NCBI GenBank assembly: GCA_017526585.1
Contig: JAFXRC010000019.1
Coordinates: 1-64,000 of the forward strand
DNA: 64,000 nt
From: Fibrobacter sp.
Lineage (GTDB): Bacteria; Fibrobacterota; Fibrobacteria; Fibrobacterales; Fibrobacteraceae
Reading direction: 5' to 3'
Shown here piece after piece: positions 6,947-16,140 of this stretch. The notes below the pieces were generated by a model. The model ran no database searches. It was not told the origin of the DNA and was given only the letters and a program-made list of their open reading frames with translations. The position numbers were made by a program, and so were the translations under genes. The number at the start of each line of letters is the position of its first letter. Positions within the stretch are counted from its first letter, which is position 1.

Positions 6947-7765
6947 ATGAAACCGATTTCCGACTACGACAACTACCGAACCTACATCAGGGATTTTTAC
7001 GAAGAGCGCAAGTTGATGACGGGCCTGTCGTGGCGCGGCTTCAACAAGATGGCCGGATACGCCAGCACAAAGTTCTTGAAACTCGTTTGCGACGGGAAGT
7101 CGAAATTGAGCTGCGTCGGCGCCGCCCGCCTGTCAAAAGTCATGGGCCTTTCCAAGATCCAGACATCCTACTTCTTGGCGCTGGTCACCTACTGCAATTC
7201 CCCCGTAGAAAAGAAAAGGCAGGCCGCCCTTGAACAGATGCACACCCTGGCAAAGGACGACAGGGTCAGGGTCGTAGGGGGCGACGGCTACGAATACTTC
7301 AAGAACTGGTGGAACCCGGTGCTCCGGGAACTTGCCCCCAGGATTGCCAATGCCACGCCGTCAAAAATCGCGAATATGCTCCACGAAAGCGTGACTCCCG
7401 AGAACGTGAAGAAATCCCTGGATTTCCTGGTCCAGGCGGGGTTTCTGAAGGAGCGGCGCAACAGGTATGTCCAATCCGACAAGGCAATCCTTGGCTCGTC
7501 CGAGAAGATTCCACGGGCCATCCGCGGCATGCACAGGCAGATGGCAAGGCTTGCGGAGAAGGCCGTCGAGGCATTCCCCGTAACGGAGCGCAACTTTTCG
7601 GGAATGACGGTCGCCGTAAACCGGGCGGCATACGCGCAGATCGTAAGCGAACTGGATTTCTGCCGCAAGAAGATAGCCGCAATCGTTTCTGCCGCAGAGG
7701 ACTGCGACAGGGTTTACAGGGTGAACCTGCAGTTGTTCCCGCTGACCAAAGAGATAAAAAAATGA
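6947..7765 (+). CDS. TIGR02147-family protein, putative regulator
   Basis: A 272-residue protein matching the TIGR02147 family, described from Fibrobacter succinogenes. The N-terminus ISDYDNYRTYIRDFYEERK and the segment WRGFNKMAGYASTKFLKLVCDGKSKLS look like a helix-turn-helix-type region. The block KKSLDFLVQAGFLKERRNRYVQ resembles a winged-helix segment. The C-terminal part from about 180 is the conserved family domain. No signal peptide or membrane segment is seen. Its stop codon overlaps the start of the next FISUMP lipoprotein gene (ATGA), so the two are translationally coupled. DNA binding is inferred from the segments and the divergent operator-like palindrome, not shown. Confidence 0.85.
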   Translation: MKPISDYDNYRTYIRDFYEERKLMTGLSWRGFNKMAGYASTKFLKLVCDGKSKLSCVGAARLSKVMGLSKIQTSYFLALVTYCNSPVEKKRQAALEQMHTLAKDDRVRVVGGDGYEYFKNWWNPVLRELAPRIANATPSKIANMLHESVTPENVKKSLDFLVQAGFLKERRNRYVQSDKAILGSSEKIPRAIRGMHRQMARLAEKAVEAFPVTERNFSGMTVAVNRAAYAQIVSELDFCRKKIAAIVSAAEDCDRVYRVNLQLFPLTKEIKK

Positions 7766-9561
7766 GATTTTCCCCGAACATTCTATCCATCCCCTGCCTT
7801 GCGTTCCTGTTCTGCACCGCCTGCAGCGATTCGGAAAAGGAAATCGCCAACGGCTACACCGAAGAGCAGAACGCCAGCCTGGACAGCGCCGCCTATGCAA
7901 GGCTGATGACGTGGGAACCCAAGGTCGCCCCGAGGCTCGTGGAAGTCAAGGACAAGGAACGGGGCTTGTCGTGGTTCGATGTCGATTTTACCACAGCCGC
8001 CAAGCCCTACTACGAGCATGCTAGCGAAACCGTCGGCGAAGCCTGCACCGTGAACCTGTATGCCGAACAGAACGGCGTCCGCATGAACTTGACTCGCACC
8101 TACAAGAAGAACATCTATACGGAATTTTTGAATCGGGATTCGCTGGACGCTGTAGTGGAGGATCACCTGGACAATTCTTACGGCGACAGCGCCACAGCAA
8201 GTTGCCGGGCGGATTCTACGGCCTTCGCAGGCTACTGTGCCGAAAACGGCGGGGCCGTGACGGACCTTTTCAAACTGGACCGTTGCAGCGTGCTTCACTT
8301 GACATGCGTCATGAAGTTCACGCCGAAAGTTGCCGCCGATGAATACTTGCAGGCTACGGCCAAGAGAATGAAGGATATCTGCATTGCCGAGTTCTACGCC
8401 CCGGGAGACGACCCCGCAGAAGCCGACTCCACGCTCCTTGTGGACAAGCGGGACGGTCAAGTGTACAGGACGGTAAAAATCGGCGAACAGGTGTGGATGG
8501 CGGAGAACCTGAACTACGCCTATCGGGCTTCTTCGGAAACCATGGATTCCCTCAGTTACTGCCCGGAAGGAAATCCCGCCAACTGCGAAAAATACGGGCG
8601 GCTCTATACATGGGCCGCGGCAGTGGGCTGCACCGACGACCCCTGCGATATAGGCAACAATGTCCAAGGGATATGCCCCGACGGCTGGCGTGTACCGAAC
8701 CTTGACGACTTCGAGATTCTCGAAGAAGAAATGGGCGGGCGCGACGTCGCCGGGAAAAAGGCGGCGGCAGAAGAGTTCATGGGAACGGACGATTACGGGT
8801 TTACGGCACTGTTCCCGGGTTATTCCGTTCTGCCGCCCGAAACGGAAAGGCAGGAAAAGTATTTCGGCTACGGGGCCTTCTTTATCATGGCTTCGACGAA
8901 CATGGGAATCCCGCAGCATTGGAGATTCCTTTTCGGCGATACCAGCTCGAATGTCGAATTGGCTTCGTCATACGCATTCGAATCGCTCCGCTGCATAAAG
9001 GGCGCGGCGACGGAAAATTCAGGGGGAGCCGTGGACCCTGCTCAGGTTGTCGCCGGGACCTTCACGGACGAGCGCGACGGGCGGACTTACGCCACCACGA
9101 CGATAGGTTCGCAGACATGGCTTGCCGAGAACCTGAAATACAAGGGGGATTTCACGAGTTACTGCTACGAAAACGACGACGAGAACTGCGAAAAATACGG
9201 CAGGATGTATTCTCCCGACGACGCCAAGACGGCCTGCCCGGAGGGTTGGCGGCTGCCGTCCGCCCAGGACTTTGTAGACCTGGAGGATAACACCGGGAAG
9301 GACATGACTGCTCTCAGGACGACCGAAGGCTGGGAAAGCGGAAACGGAAGCGATCTTTACGGATTCAGCCTTTACCCGGCAGGACGCTACAGCATCATCG
9401 GGAACACCCTGAAATTCGCGCAAATGGGAGTGGCGGCCTACCTATGGACGGACACGGAAAGCGAATTCGGGACGCTCGTTTTTGACGGACTCAATGTCGG
9501 TTACCCGGCAACGTCCATGACATCGGGCAACTACCTGAATGTCCGATGCCTAAAGGATTGA
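7762..9561 (+). CDS. FISUMP-domain lipoprotein (two domains)
   Basis: A 599-residue predicted lipoprotein. The start is the ATG at 7762 that overlaps the TGA of the preceding TIGR02147 gene; the longer open frame upstream is only antisense-free reading of that gene. A signal peptide ends in lipobox CTAC. Residues about 35-220 have no recognised family. FISUMP domains follow at about 223-413 (DKRDGQVYRTVKIG, WMAENLNYAY, GICPDGWRVP, LRCIKG) and 430-599 (DERDGRTYATTTIG, WLAENLKY, CPEGWRLP, VRCLKD). Coupling to a putative regulator suggests tight co-expression. The biochemical role is unknown. Confidence 0.9.
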   Translation: MRFSPNILSIPCLAFLFCTACSDSEKEIANGYTEEQNASLDSAAYARLMTWEPKVAPRLVEVKDKERGLSWFDVDFTTAAKPYYEHASETVGEACTVNLYAEQNGVRMNLTRTYKKNIYTEFLNRDSLDAVVEDHLDNSYGDSATASCRADSTAFAGYCAENGGAVTDLFKLDRCSVLHLTCVMKFTPKVAADEYLQATAKRMKDICIAEFYAPGDDPAEADSTLLVDKRDGQVYRTVKIGEQVWMAENLNYAYRASSETMDSLSYCPEGNPANCEKYGRLYTWAAAVGCTDDPCDIGNNVQGICPDGWRVPNLDDFEILEEEMGGRDVAGKKAAAEEFMGTDDYGFTALFPGYSVLPPETERQEKYFGYGAFFIMASTNMGIPQHWRFLFGDTSSNVELASSYAFESLRCIKGAATENSGGAVDPAQVVAGTFTDERDGRTYATTTIGSQTWLAENLKYKGDFTSYCYENDDENCEKYGRMYSPDDAKTACPEGWRLPSAQDFVDLEDNTGKDMTALRTTEGWESGNGSDLYGFSLYPAGRYSIIGNTLKFAQMGVAAYLWTDTESEFGTLVFDGLNVGYPATSMTSGNYLNVRCLKD

Positions 9562-9727
9562 CGAAGCGGGAAACGGCGCAAGACACGCCAAGACGCCCAC
9601 TTCCAGAAGTTCACTGAATTCGCGGAGACGCGGCAAGTCTTCGGGAATGCGGTTGATACCAAAATACTTCATGAACTCCTGCGTGGTCACGTAGGTGTAA
9701 GGGTTCCCCACCGTGTCGGCTCGGGGA
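9550..9727 (-). pseudogene. Remnant of the C-terminus of ScpB
   Basis: On the minus strand this stretch translates to DTVGNPYTYVTTQEFMKYFG followed by INRIPEDLPRLREFSELL, which matches the C-terminal end of the chromosome segregation protein ScpB (GxPxxYxTTxEFLxxFGL, DLPxL). There is no start codon or upstream part; proB lies immediately upstream. The end overlaps the 3' end of the FISUMP gene on the other strand. It is therefore a truncated relic, not a working gene. A GTCATCCCCGAG fragment at its upstream junction resembles half of a REP-like element. Confidence 0.75.
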
Positions 9728-9739
9728 TGACATTCTAAG

Positions 9740-10879
9740 CTAGAACACGACCAGGTCGTTCTTGTGAATCAGTTCGTCGGCGACATCCTTGCCCAAGAGT
9801 TCATGAATCTGGGCGGTCTTCTTGTGAAGCACAAGTTTCAAGGTTTCGCTGTCGAACTTCGCGACACCGCGTGCCACCGGCTCGCCGGTCTCGCTCAAGA
9901 CTTCAATCAGGTCGCCCTTGTCAAAGTGCTTCTTGACGGCGCAAACACCTACGGGGAGCAGGCTGGAATGCTTTTCGCGCAGAGCCTTCACGCCACCTTC
10001 GTCCACCACCACGGCCCCGCGCGGAGTCGTAATGAAGCTGAGCCAGCGCTGACGGCTGTTGAGCTTTTTCTTGGAACCTACAAAGAGCGTCCCCTGCGCA
10101 TTTTCAAAAATCACCTGGTGCGGCAACACCTTCATGCCGCTCGCGAGGAATGCGTTGCAACCACTCTTGGTCACGTTGCGAATCGCTTCGAGCTTGCTGC
10201 GCATGCCGCCGGTACTTACAGCGGAGCCCGTCTCGCCGGGCTTACCCGCGAGCGCAAGCACTGCAGGCGTAATTTCAGGCACAAAGCGGAGCAGTCGGGC
10301 GTTCGGATTCTTCTTCGGATTGTCATCGAAGAGGCCGTCTTCGTCGGTGAAAATCAAAAGCAAGTCGGCATCGAGGAACAATGCCACGTCGCTCGAAAGC
10401 TTGTCGTTATCGCCCACCTTGATTTCGGCAACGGCGAGCGAATCGTTCTCGTTGATGATCGGAACAATTTTACGGGCAAGCATCGCCTTGATGGTGTTCT
10501 GCAAATTCTTGTAGCGATTGCGGTCGCGGAAGTCTTCGGCAGACAGAAGAATCTGACCCACCGAAAGCTGCATCCAGCGGAACATTTCGCGGTAGGCATA
10601 CATCAAGTCAATCTGTCCCACGGCAGCGCAGGCCTGCTTTTCTGCAAGAACCGTCGGTTTTTCCTTGTAGCCGAGCTGGCTCATGCCCGTACCTACGGCA
10701 CCGCTCGTCACAATCACGACTTCCTTGCCCGCTTCCATCAAGCGTGCGACCGAGTCAGCAAGCTTCTGGATGTAACGGGTGCGAACGCCACCCTTCTCGG
10801 AATCCACCAAGATGCGGGATCCAATTTTTACAACAATACGATGCGCTTCATCGAGAATATTCTTGCGTAATTCACTCAT
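9740..10879 (-). CDS. proB: Glutamate 5-kinase
   Basis: A 379-residue glutamate 5-kinase, which phosphorylates glutamate at the gamma position in the first step of proline synthesis, in the cytoplasm. The amino acid kinase domain covers about residues 12-260 (VVKIGSRIL, VTSGAVGTGM, NENDSLAVAEIKVGDNDKLS, FTDEDGLFDDNP, STGGMRSKLEA). A C-terminal PUA domain (RGAVVVDEGGVKAL to VLHKK) completes the usual two-domain form. proA is not adjacent. The gene follows rapA on the same strand after 3 bp, so the two are probably one operon. Confidence 0.97.
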   Translation of the reverse strand: MSELRKNILDEAHRIVVKIGSRILVDSEKGGVRTRYIQKLADSVARLMEAGKEVVIVTSGAVGTGMSQLGYKEKPTVLAEKQACAAVGQIDLMYAYREMFRWMQLSVGQILLSAEDFRDRNRYKNLQNTIKAMLARKIVPIINENDSLAVAEIKVGDNDKLSSDVALFLDADLLLIFTDEDGLFDDNPKKNPNARLLRFVPEITPAVLALAGKPGETGSAVSTGGMRSKLEAIRNVTKSGCNAFLASGMKVLPHQVIFENAQGTLFVGSKKKLNSRQRWLSFITTPRGAVVVDEGGVKALREKHSSLLPVGVCAVKKHFDKGDLIEVLSETGEPVARGVAKFDSETLKLVLHKKTAQIHELLGKDVADELIHKNDLVVF

Positions 10880-10882
10880 AAA

Positions 10883-13800
10883 TTACCTACACACCAAAAG
10901 CCTAATTGCATCGAGGCGTAGCTGCGGGTTCGAAATGACCTTCTTCCATTCCTGCGCGTTCTTGCGAAGCTGCTGCAGCTGAGCGTTGTTGCCCGCCTTG
11001 CCACGCATGCTCAGCAAATGGTTCATACGCTGGTATTCCTGCTCGGCGCGAGCTTCCACCGCAGCGGCCGCCTTTTCTGCAATCTCCTTTGCCTGCGCGC
11101 CCACGACGCGGCGGGCAATCGCCAAGCCTTCCTTACCGAAATACTTGAGCGTCATGTTCACGGCGGCATTACCCTGCGGAACAGGCACATCCTTGAAGCA
11201 GGCCTTCTTCAGCTCATCGAGCTTCGCCGACATATCCTCGCCCATCGGATTCACCAGGGCGCTAATGTAATGCGGACCGGCAAGATCCGACACGCCCCAT
11301 TCATCAGAGACAGAGAAGTCGACTGCAAAGTTATACTGCATCAACAATCCGCGCATTCCCGAATTCGGCCAGATTTCGCAGGCGACCGCGCCATTTTCAA
11401 GCGAGGTCTCGTAGTCCACCACGCCCTGCGAAAGCGGGTGTTCCAAGCTCACGAAATCCACTTCGTCGTGGAGCATCGCCACATTGCGGTCAAAGGTCAC
11501 CGTCAAGCTCGCCGAATCACAAACACGACCATCGTCTTCACTATCATAAGAGACAAACCGGCTCGACTGCTTTGCACTGCCAGACGAAGCGGCACCATCT
11601 TCAGATTCGCTCATGTCTACATTAAACTTTTCAACATTCTGAGTCACGCGACCGCTAATTTCCGTCGTGCCGTAGAAATCAGGCATACCGGGAATAGAGC
11701 CCGACTCCATGTGAGAGCCCATGGTAATCGTGTAGCAGCCCTTGATGTTGCTCTTCTCGATTTCAAGACCACGGTCCATCAGCGACGAGAACACCAGCGT
11801 CTGCAAATCCGGATCCGCATCGACCTTCAAAATTTCGTCGATGATTTCCTTCGCCTTTTCCGGGTTCCTAGAGTTGAATTCCAGCAAGCGGTCGCGCCCC
11901 TTCTCGATATTTTTGCGCATGGACTCGCAGTCCTTTTTCACCTGCGGAATTACCTTGTCGACAAAGTCCTTCAACAAGGTCTGCGGGTAAGCGAGCGCTT
12001 CAATCAGTTCATCGGTGTACTTGAGGAACAGTTCACCGCCACTCATCATCGGAGTACCGAAGGCGTTCAAGCCATTGTGGTACCAGCGGAACATGACTTC
12101 CTGACCGGAGCCCTTCACATACGGCACATGCACAATGATGTTTTCGGTCTGACCGATACGGTCAAGACGGCCGATACGCTGTTCTACGAGAGCCGCATCG
12201 AGAGGCAAGTCGAATAGAACCAGGTGGTGCGCGAACTGGAAGTTACGACCTTCGGAACCGATTTCGGAGGCAATCAAAAGGTTTGCACCATTTTCCTTGC
12301 TGAAGTTAGCAGCGGCCTTGTCGCGCGCCATGATCGTCATGTTCTCGTGGAACATCGAGAAGGCGCCCTTACCCATGTAATCGTTCAGAAGCGATTCAAG
12401 AGCCAAAACCACCTGTATCGATTCGCAAATCAGAAGCACCTTGTCTTTGGCGTGTTCCTTCAGGAACTTCGTAAGCCACACGAAACGTTCGTCGAGCGCC
12501 CACGCATCGGAATAGTTCGTGCAAAGAAGACCGTTCTCCTGGATGTCGGTCGACATATCCAAGTCGTTCGCGGCGGCAGCATTCACCATCTCGCGATATT
12601 CAGGATTCGGTTCCAGCGGAACTTCATCGAGCACGCGTTTGGGGAATCCACCCACGCCCTTGCGGGTATTGCGGAACACCACCGAACCCGTACCCACGGC
12701 ATCCACGATGCGGCGAATCCATTCGTCGGCGGGCATGCTCTTCGCACTTTCCTGTTCAAGCCAGGGGCGAATCATCGACTTCTTCGGGACACATTCGTTC
12801 AAGTCGTCCCAGCTCATCTGCTGTCCCGGTTCGGTCGGGAGTTTGTTCAATTCGTTCACCAGCTTGCGGTAAGCGTCCTGATCCTTGATAAAGCTGTTAT
12901 AGTCCGCGAAGCGAACGGGGTCGAGCATCTTGAGGCGGTTGAACTGCGATTCCGGATGGAACTGCAACGGCGTACCCGTCAAAAGCAGTACACCCTTGGA
13001 ACGCTGGATGATTGCATTGGCAAGCGAGTATTCCGCGCTCGTAAAGCCGTCTTCGCAAACCAGGTGGTGTGCCTCGTCGATAATCACCATATCCCATTTC
13101 GTCTTGAGCAAGTCCTCAATCAAAGCAGGCTGCTTTATCAAGAAGTCAATCGAGCAGATGATGTCGTTTGAAATCAGGAACGGATTCGGACAGCCCTCAT
13201 CTTCGTTCGCTACAAAAAGTCCCTTGACGAAGCCTTCATCCACCAGCGTAAACAGGTGGTTGAAGCGGCGCTTCATTTCGACAAGCCACTGATGCTTAAG
13301 AGTTTCGGGAACAATAATCAAGGTGCGGGTCAGGCGGCCGCGAGACTTGAGCGCATGCCATATCATGCCCGCTTCGATTGTCTTTCCAAGACCCACTTCG
13401 TCCGAAAGCATCAGACGCGGAAGCGAGGAAGAAGAACAGGCACGCTGGCACAGGTAATACTGGTGCGGGATCATCGATGTACGCGGACCAATCATGCCGC
13501 GGACCGGCGAAGAGATCCACTTGCAGGAAAGCTCCATGGCCGATTCACGACGCTGGAACTGGTTGATATTGGAAACCCGGTTTTCCATGAGAGCCTTGAA
13601 CAGGTCAGATGGACGCGCAATCGATATCTTGGCGTTAAGTTCCGATTCCTTCATCGAGCGACCGGCACGGCCCTTGTAAACAAGCAGACCATCGACTTCA
13701 CTCACCGAATCAACCGTGAAGGACACGCCCTTTTCGCTTTTGGCGGTATCACCCACCGAAAGTTCAAAACGATCCACGGGAGCTCCCATGGAACGGTAAC

Positions 13801-13924
13801 AACGGACGTCTTTAACAGCAGGGAAAGAAATTTTCACAATACGGTCCTGCACCTCGGTGACTATCCCAAGCCCGAGTGTAGGTTCCGATTGACTTACATA
13901 GCGTTGGCCAACCTTAAAATTCAT
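10883..13924 (-). CDS. rapA: RNA polymerase-associated SNF2-family ATPase RapA
   Basis: A 1013-residue protein like RapA, the Swi2/Snf2 ATPase that recycles stalled RNA polymerase. The start chosen is the second of two adjacent ATGs, because GGGAGG lies just upstream and MNFKVGQRYVSQSEPTLGLG aligns with the RapA N-terminus. Visible motifs are SDEVGLGKTIEAG (Walker A, about 175-187), IIDEAHHL (DEAH box), LLTGTPLQF (motif III), SEIGSEGRNFQFAHHLVLFD and QRIGRLDRIGQ (helicase C-terminal motifs V and VI). The length is close to the E. coli protein (968). A long C-terminal region follows with an acidic, serine-rich insert (DMSESEDGAASSGSA). Confidence 0.93.
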   Translation of the reverse strand: MNFKVGQRYVSQSEPTLGLGIVTEVQDRIVKISFPAVKDVRCYRSMGAPVDRFELSVGDTAKSEKGVSFTVDSVSEVDGLLVYKGRAGRSMKESELNAKISIARPSDLFKALMENRVSNINQFQRRESAMELSCKWISSPVRGMIGPRTSMIPHQYYLCQRACSSSSLPRLMLSDEVGLGKTIEAGMIWHALKSRGRLTRTLIIVPETLKHQWLVEMKRRFNHLFTLVDEGFVKGLFVANEDEGCPNPFLISNDIICSIDFLIKQPALIEDLLKTKWDMVIIDEAHHLVCEDGFTSAEYSLANAIIQRSKGVLLLTGTPLQFHPESQFNRLKMLDPVRFADYNSFIKDQDAYRKLVNELNKLPTEPGQQMSWDDLNECVPKKSMIRPWLEQESAKSMPADEWIRRIVDAVGTGSVVFRNTRKGVGGFPKRVLDEVPLEPNPEYREMVNAAAANDLDMSTDIQENGLLCTNYSDAWALDERFVWLTKFLKEHAKDKVLLICESIQVVLALESLLNDYMGKGAFSMFHENMTIMARDKAAANFSKENGANLLIASEIGSEGRNFQFAHHLVLFDLPLDAALVEQRIGRLDRIGQTENIIVHVPYVKGSGQEVMFRWYHNGLNAFGTPMMSGGELFLKYTDELIEALAYPQTLLKDFVDKVIPQVKKDCESMRKNIEKGRDRLLEFNSRNPEKAKEIIDEILKVDADPDLQTLVFSSLMDRGLEIEKSNIKGCYTITMGSHMESGSIPGMPDFYGTTEISGRVTQNVEKFNVDMSESEDGAASSGSAKQSSRFVSYDSEDDGRVCDSASLTVTFDRNVAMLHDEVDFVSLEHPLSQGVVDYETSLENGAVACEIWPNSGMRGLLMQYNFAVDFSVSDEWGVSDLAGPHYISALVNPMGEDMSAKLDELKKACFKDVPVPQGNAAVNMTLKYFGKEGLAIARRVVGAQAKEIAEKAAAAVEARAEQEYQRMNHLLSMRGKAGNNAQLQQLRKNAQEWKKVISNPQLRLDAIRLLVCR

Positions 13925-13967
13925 CATACCTCCCAAATTTAGTTTTTTTTCTAAATTATGACTCATC

Positions 13968-14738
13968 ATGATTTGGTATTATATCGATGAAACGATCACC
14001 GAAGGTGAACGACGCAAGGGTCCTTTTAATATCGACGAAATCCGCGATTTTGTAAAACAGGGCACCATAAAAGACGAAACTCTCGTTTGGCACACCGGCA
14101 TGGAAGCCTGGGTGGAATGGAAAGACACCGAAGAATCCAAGGAAATCCCCCTTTCCGAAGAAGATGAAATCCGCAAGGCGCTCGAAACGATCATCGCCGA
14201 GCACAACAAGGACAAAAGGTATGCCGGATTCTTTGTCAGGGGGGCAGCCTACTTCATCGACAATTTTATTTTGTCTGTAGTCGGTGTCCTTATCATCATG
14301 GTCATGAGTGCCATGCAGTTTATCGACCTGAGCGCCGTTGAAAGCGCCATGAACATCTATATCAACGACCCCACATCCGACAAGGCCCTGATGGATGTGC
14401 TGAACATTCCTGGGATGCACACATTTCTTGTCATCTGGGGAATTGCCCAGGCAATTTACTTTGTCCTATTCACGAAGCTCAAGGCGGCAACCCCCGGCAA
14501 GTTGCTGATGAAGGTTCATGTCGAAACATCGCAGGGAGAAAATCTCAGTTGGTTCGAATCTCTCGCACGCTTCTTAGCGAGTCTCTTCACGCAAATTACA
14601 CTCATGTTCTACGGACTTGGCTACCTGATCGTGATGGTCGACCCCAAGCGCCGCGCCCTGCACGACTGGATTGCACATACAAGAGTTGTGCACGACAAGA
14701 TTAGACGAGAGCCGAAAGAAGGAAAACAAAAGAATTAA
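13968..14738 (+). CDS. GYF_2 and RDD domain membrane protein
   Basis: A 256-residue protein. The N-terminus MIWYYIDETITEGERRKGPF to WHTGMEAWVEW is a GYF_2 domain (about 1-55). It is followed by an RDD-family membrane domain from about 83 (RYAGFFVRGAAYFIDNFILS) with three or four hydrophobic segments and the conserved KAATPGKLLMKVHV and VDPKRRALHDWIAHTRVV blocks. It should lie in the inner membrane with the GYF_2 part in the cytoplasm. It is divergent from rapA across 43 bp. A perfect palindrome follows its stop codon. The exact role is unknown. Confidence 0.85.
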   Translation: MIWYYIDETITEGERRKGPFNIDEIRDFVKQGTIKDETLVWHTGMEAWVEWKDTEESKEIPLSEEDEIRKALETIIAEHNKDKRYAGFFVRGAAYFIDNFILSVVGVLIIMVMSAMQFIDLSAVESAMNIYINDPTSDKALMDVLNIPGMHTFLVIWGIAQAIYFVLFTKLKAATPGKLLMKVHVETSQGENLSWFESLARFLASLFTQITLMFYGLGYLIVMVDPKRRALHDWIAHTRVVHDKIRREPKEGKQKN

Positions 14739-14752
14739 ATTTTTCTATAATT

Positions 14753-14776
14753 CAGCTTGAAAAATTTTTCAAGCTG
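14753..14776. promoter_or_regulatory. Perfect 24-bp palindrome just before murA
   Basis: CAGCTTGAAAAA and TTTTTCAAGCTG form a perfect 12-bp inverted repeat followed by TTTTATT. It starts 2 bp after a TATAAT box at 14746-14751 and ends 8 bp before the murA start codon. It could be the terminator of the RDD gene, an operator, or a hairpin in the first bases of the murA message. Confidence 0.6.
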
Positions 14777-14783
14777 TTTTATT

Positions 14784-16061
14784 ATGTACCAGTTTATTGT
14801 ACCTCAGGTTAAAAAGCCGCTCGACGGCGAAGTTGAAATTTCCGGCGCAAAGAACGCCGTACTCGCCGTGATGGCAGCAGCCCTCTTGGCCGACGGCGTT
14901 TCCGAAATAACGAATGTCCCACACCTCAAGGACATGAAAACCATGTCCGATGTGCTGCGCGTCATCGGTTGCCACATCAGCGGCGAAGTCCACTGCCTAA
15001 AGATCGACACCCGTAACGCAGACCACCTGGAAGCCCCCTACGAACTCGTGAAGACCATGCGCGCAAGCTTTTACGTACTCGGTCCTCTCGTTGCCCGTTT
15101 CGGGCGCTGCCGCGTCTCGCTCCCCGGAGGATGCGCCTGGGGCCCGCGCCCCGTTGACCTGCACCTGAAAGGGCTCGAGGCGCTCGGTGCAAAGATCACG
15201 GTGACGCACGGATACGTGGAAGCCACCTGTGACGGGCGCCTCCCCGGCGGAACGTTCCACTTTCCAATTTCTAGCGTCGGCGCCACGGTAAACGTGCTCA
15301 TGGCGGCAACGCTCGCCAAGGGCACAAGCGTATTGCAGAACGCGGCCCTGGAACCTGAAATTGACAACCTCGTCGATTACCTCATCGGCATGGGCGCCAA
15401 GATTCAGGGGCGCGGCACGCGCACCCTTACGGTGCAGGGCGTAGAGACCCTACGCCCGGGTAATGGCGTCACCATTCCCGACCGCATCGAAGCAGGAACA
15501 TTCCTCTGCGGCGCCGCCATTACGCGTGGCCGCGTCAAAGTCACTAAAATTATCCCCGAGCACATCGCCTCCACCCTCGACGCCTTCCGCGACATGAACT
15601 GCAAGGTGACCGTCGGCCCCGACTGGGCGGAAGTCGACGCCCGCGGCGTAGAACTCAAGCCAATCACCATCCAGACGCTTCCCTTCCCGGGCTACCCCAC
15701 CGATATGCAGGCGCCACTCATGGCAACGCTCCTCTCAGTTCCCGGCAACAGCGTCATCCAGGACACCGTCTACAACGACCGCTTCAAACACGTGGCTGAA
15801 ATGGAACGCCTGGGCGCAAACATTACGCTCAGCGGCAACACCGCCACCATCAAGGGCGGGCTCCCGCTCGAAGGCGCCGACGTGATGGGCTCCGACCTGC
15901 GTGCAAGCGCCGCACTCGTCCTCGCCGCGTTAATCGCCGAAGGTGAAACCAAGATTAGCCGCATCTACCACCTGGACCGCGGCTACGAAGATTTCGAAGC
16001 AAAGATGGCTAAGCTCGGCGCCGAAGTCAAGCGCGTCATCATCGACGCCGACGAACCGTAA
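14784..16061 (+). CDS. murA: UDP-N-acetylglucosamine 1-carboxyvinyltransferase
   Basis: A 425-residue MurA, which transfers enolpyruvate from PEP to UDP-GlcNAc in the first committed step of peptidoglycan synthesis. The start at 14784 gives MYQFIVPQVKKPLDGEVEIS, matching the family N-terminus. ISGAKNAVLAVMAAALL near the start, the active-site loop LPGGCAWGPRPVDLHLKGLE with the catalytic cysteine that fosfomycin targets, and the later PTDMQAPLMA and DLRASAALVLAAL motifs are all present. The length is normal. A bidirectional terminator follows at 16091-16119. Confidence 0.97.
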   Translation: MYQFIVPQVKKPLDGEVEISGAKNAVLAVMAAALLADGVSEITNVPHLKDMKTMSDVLRVIGCHISGEVHCLKIDTRNADHLEAPYELVKTMRASFYVLGPLVARFGRCRVSLPGGCAWGPRPVDLHLKGLEALGAKITVTHGYVEATCDGRLPGGTFHFPISSVGATVNVLMAATLAKGTSVLQNAALEPEIDNLVDYLIGMGAKIQGRGTRTLTVQGVETLRPGNGVTIPDRIEAGTFLCGAAITRGRVKVTKIIPEHIASTLDAFRDMNCKVTVGPDWAEVDARGVELKPITIQTLPFPGYPTDMQAPLMATLLSVPGNSVIQDTVYNDRFKHVAEMERLGANITLSGNTATIKGGLPLEGADVMGSDLRASAALVLAALIAEGETKISRIYHLDRGYEDFEAKMAKLGAEVKRVIIDADEP

Positions 16062-16090
16062 GGTTGCGCCCCCCCCCTATTTTAACAACG

Positions 16091-16119
16091 AAAAAGCCCG
16101 GCAAACGCCGGACTTTTTT
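16091..16119. terminator. Bidirectional rho-independent terminator
   Basis: CCGGC, loop AAAC, GCCGG with A5 before and T6 after. It lies between murA and the convergent lipoprotein gene and can serve both. Confidence 0.85.
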
Positions 16120-16140
16120 GCGTTACAACTTGTTTATCAA

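Noticed and set aside
7309-7761. N-terminal extension of the double-FISUMP lipoprotein
   Set aside because: The longer frame overlaps the TIGR02147 gene and would bury the signal peptide and lipobox; the ATG at 7762 fits a coupled start.
16069-16077. Run of nine C after murA as a phase-variable tract
   Set aside because: It lies between the murA stop codon and its terminator, where a length change would not switch a gene. It may also be a sequencing-sensitive spot.
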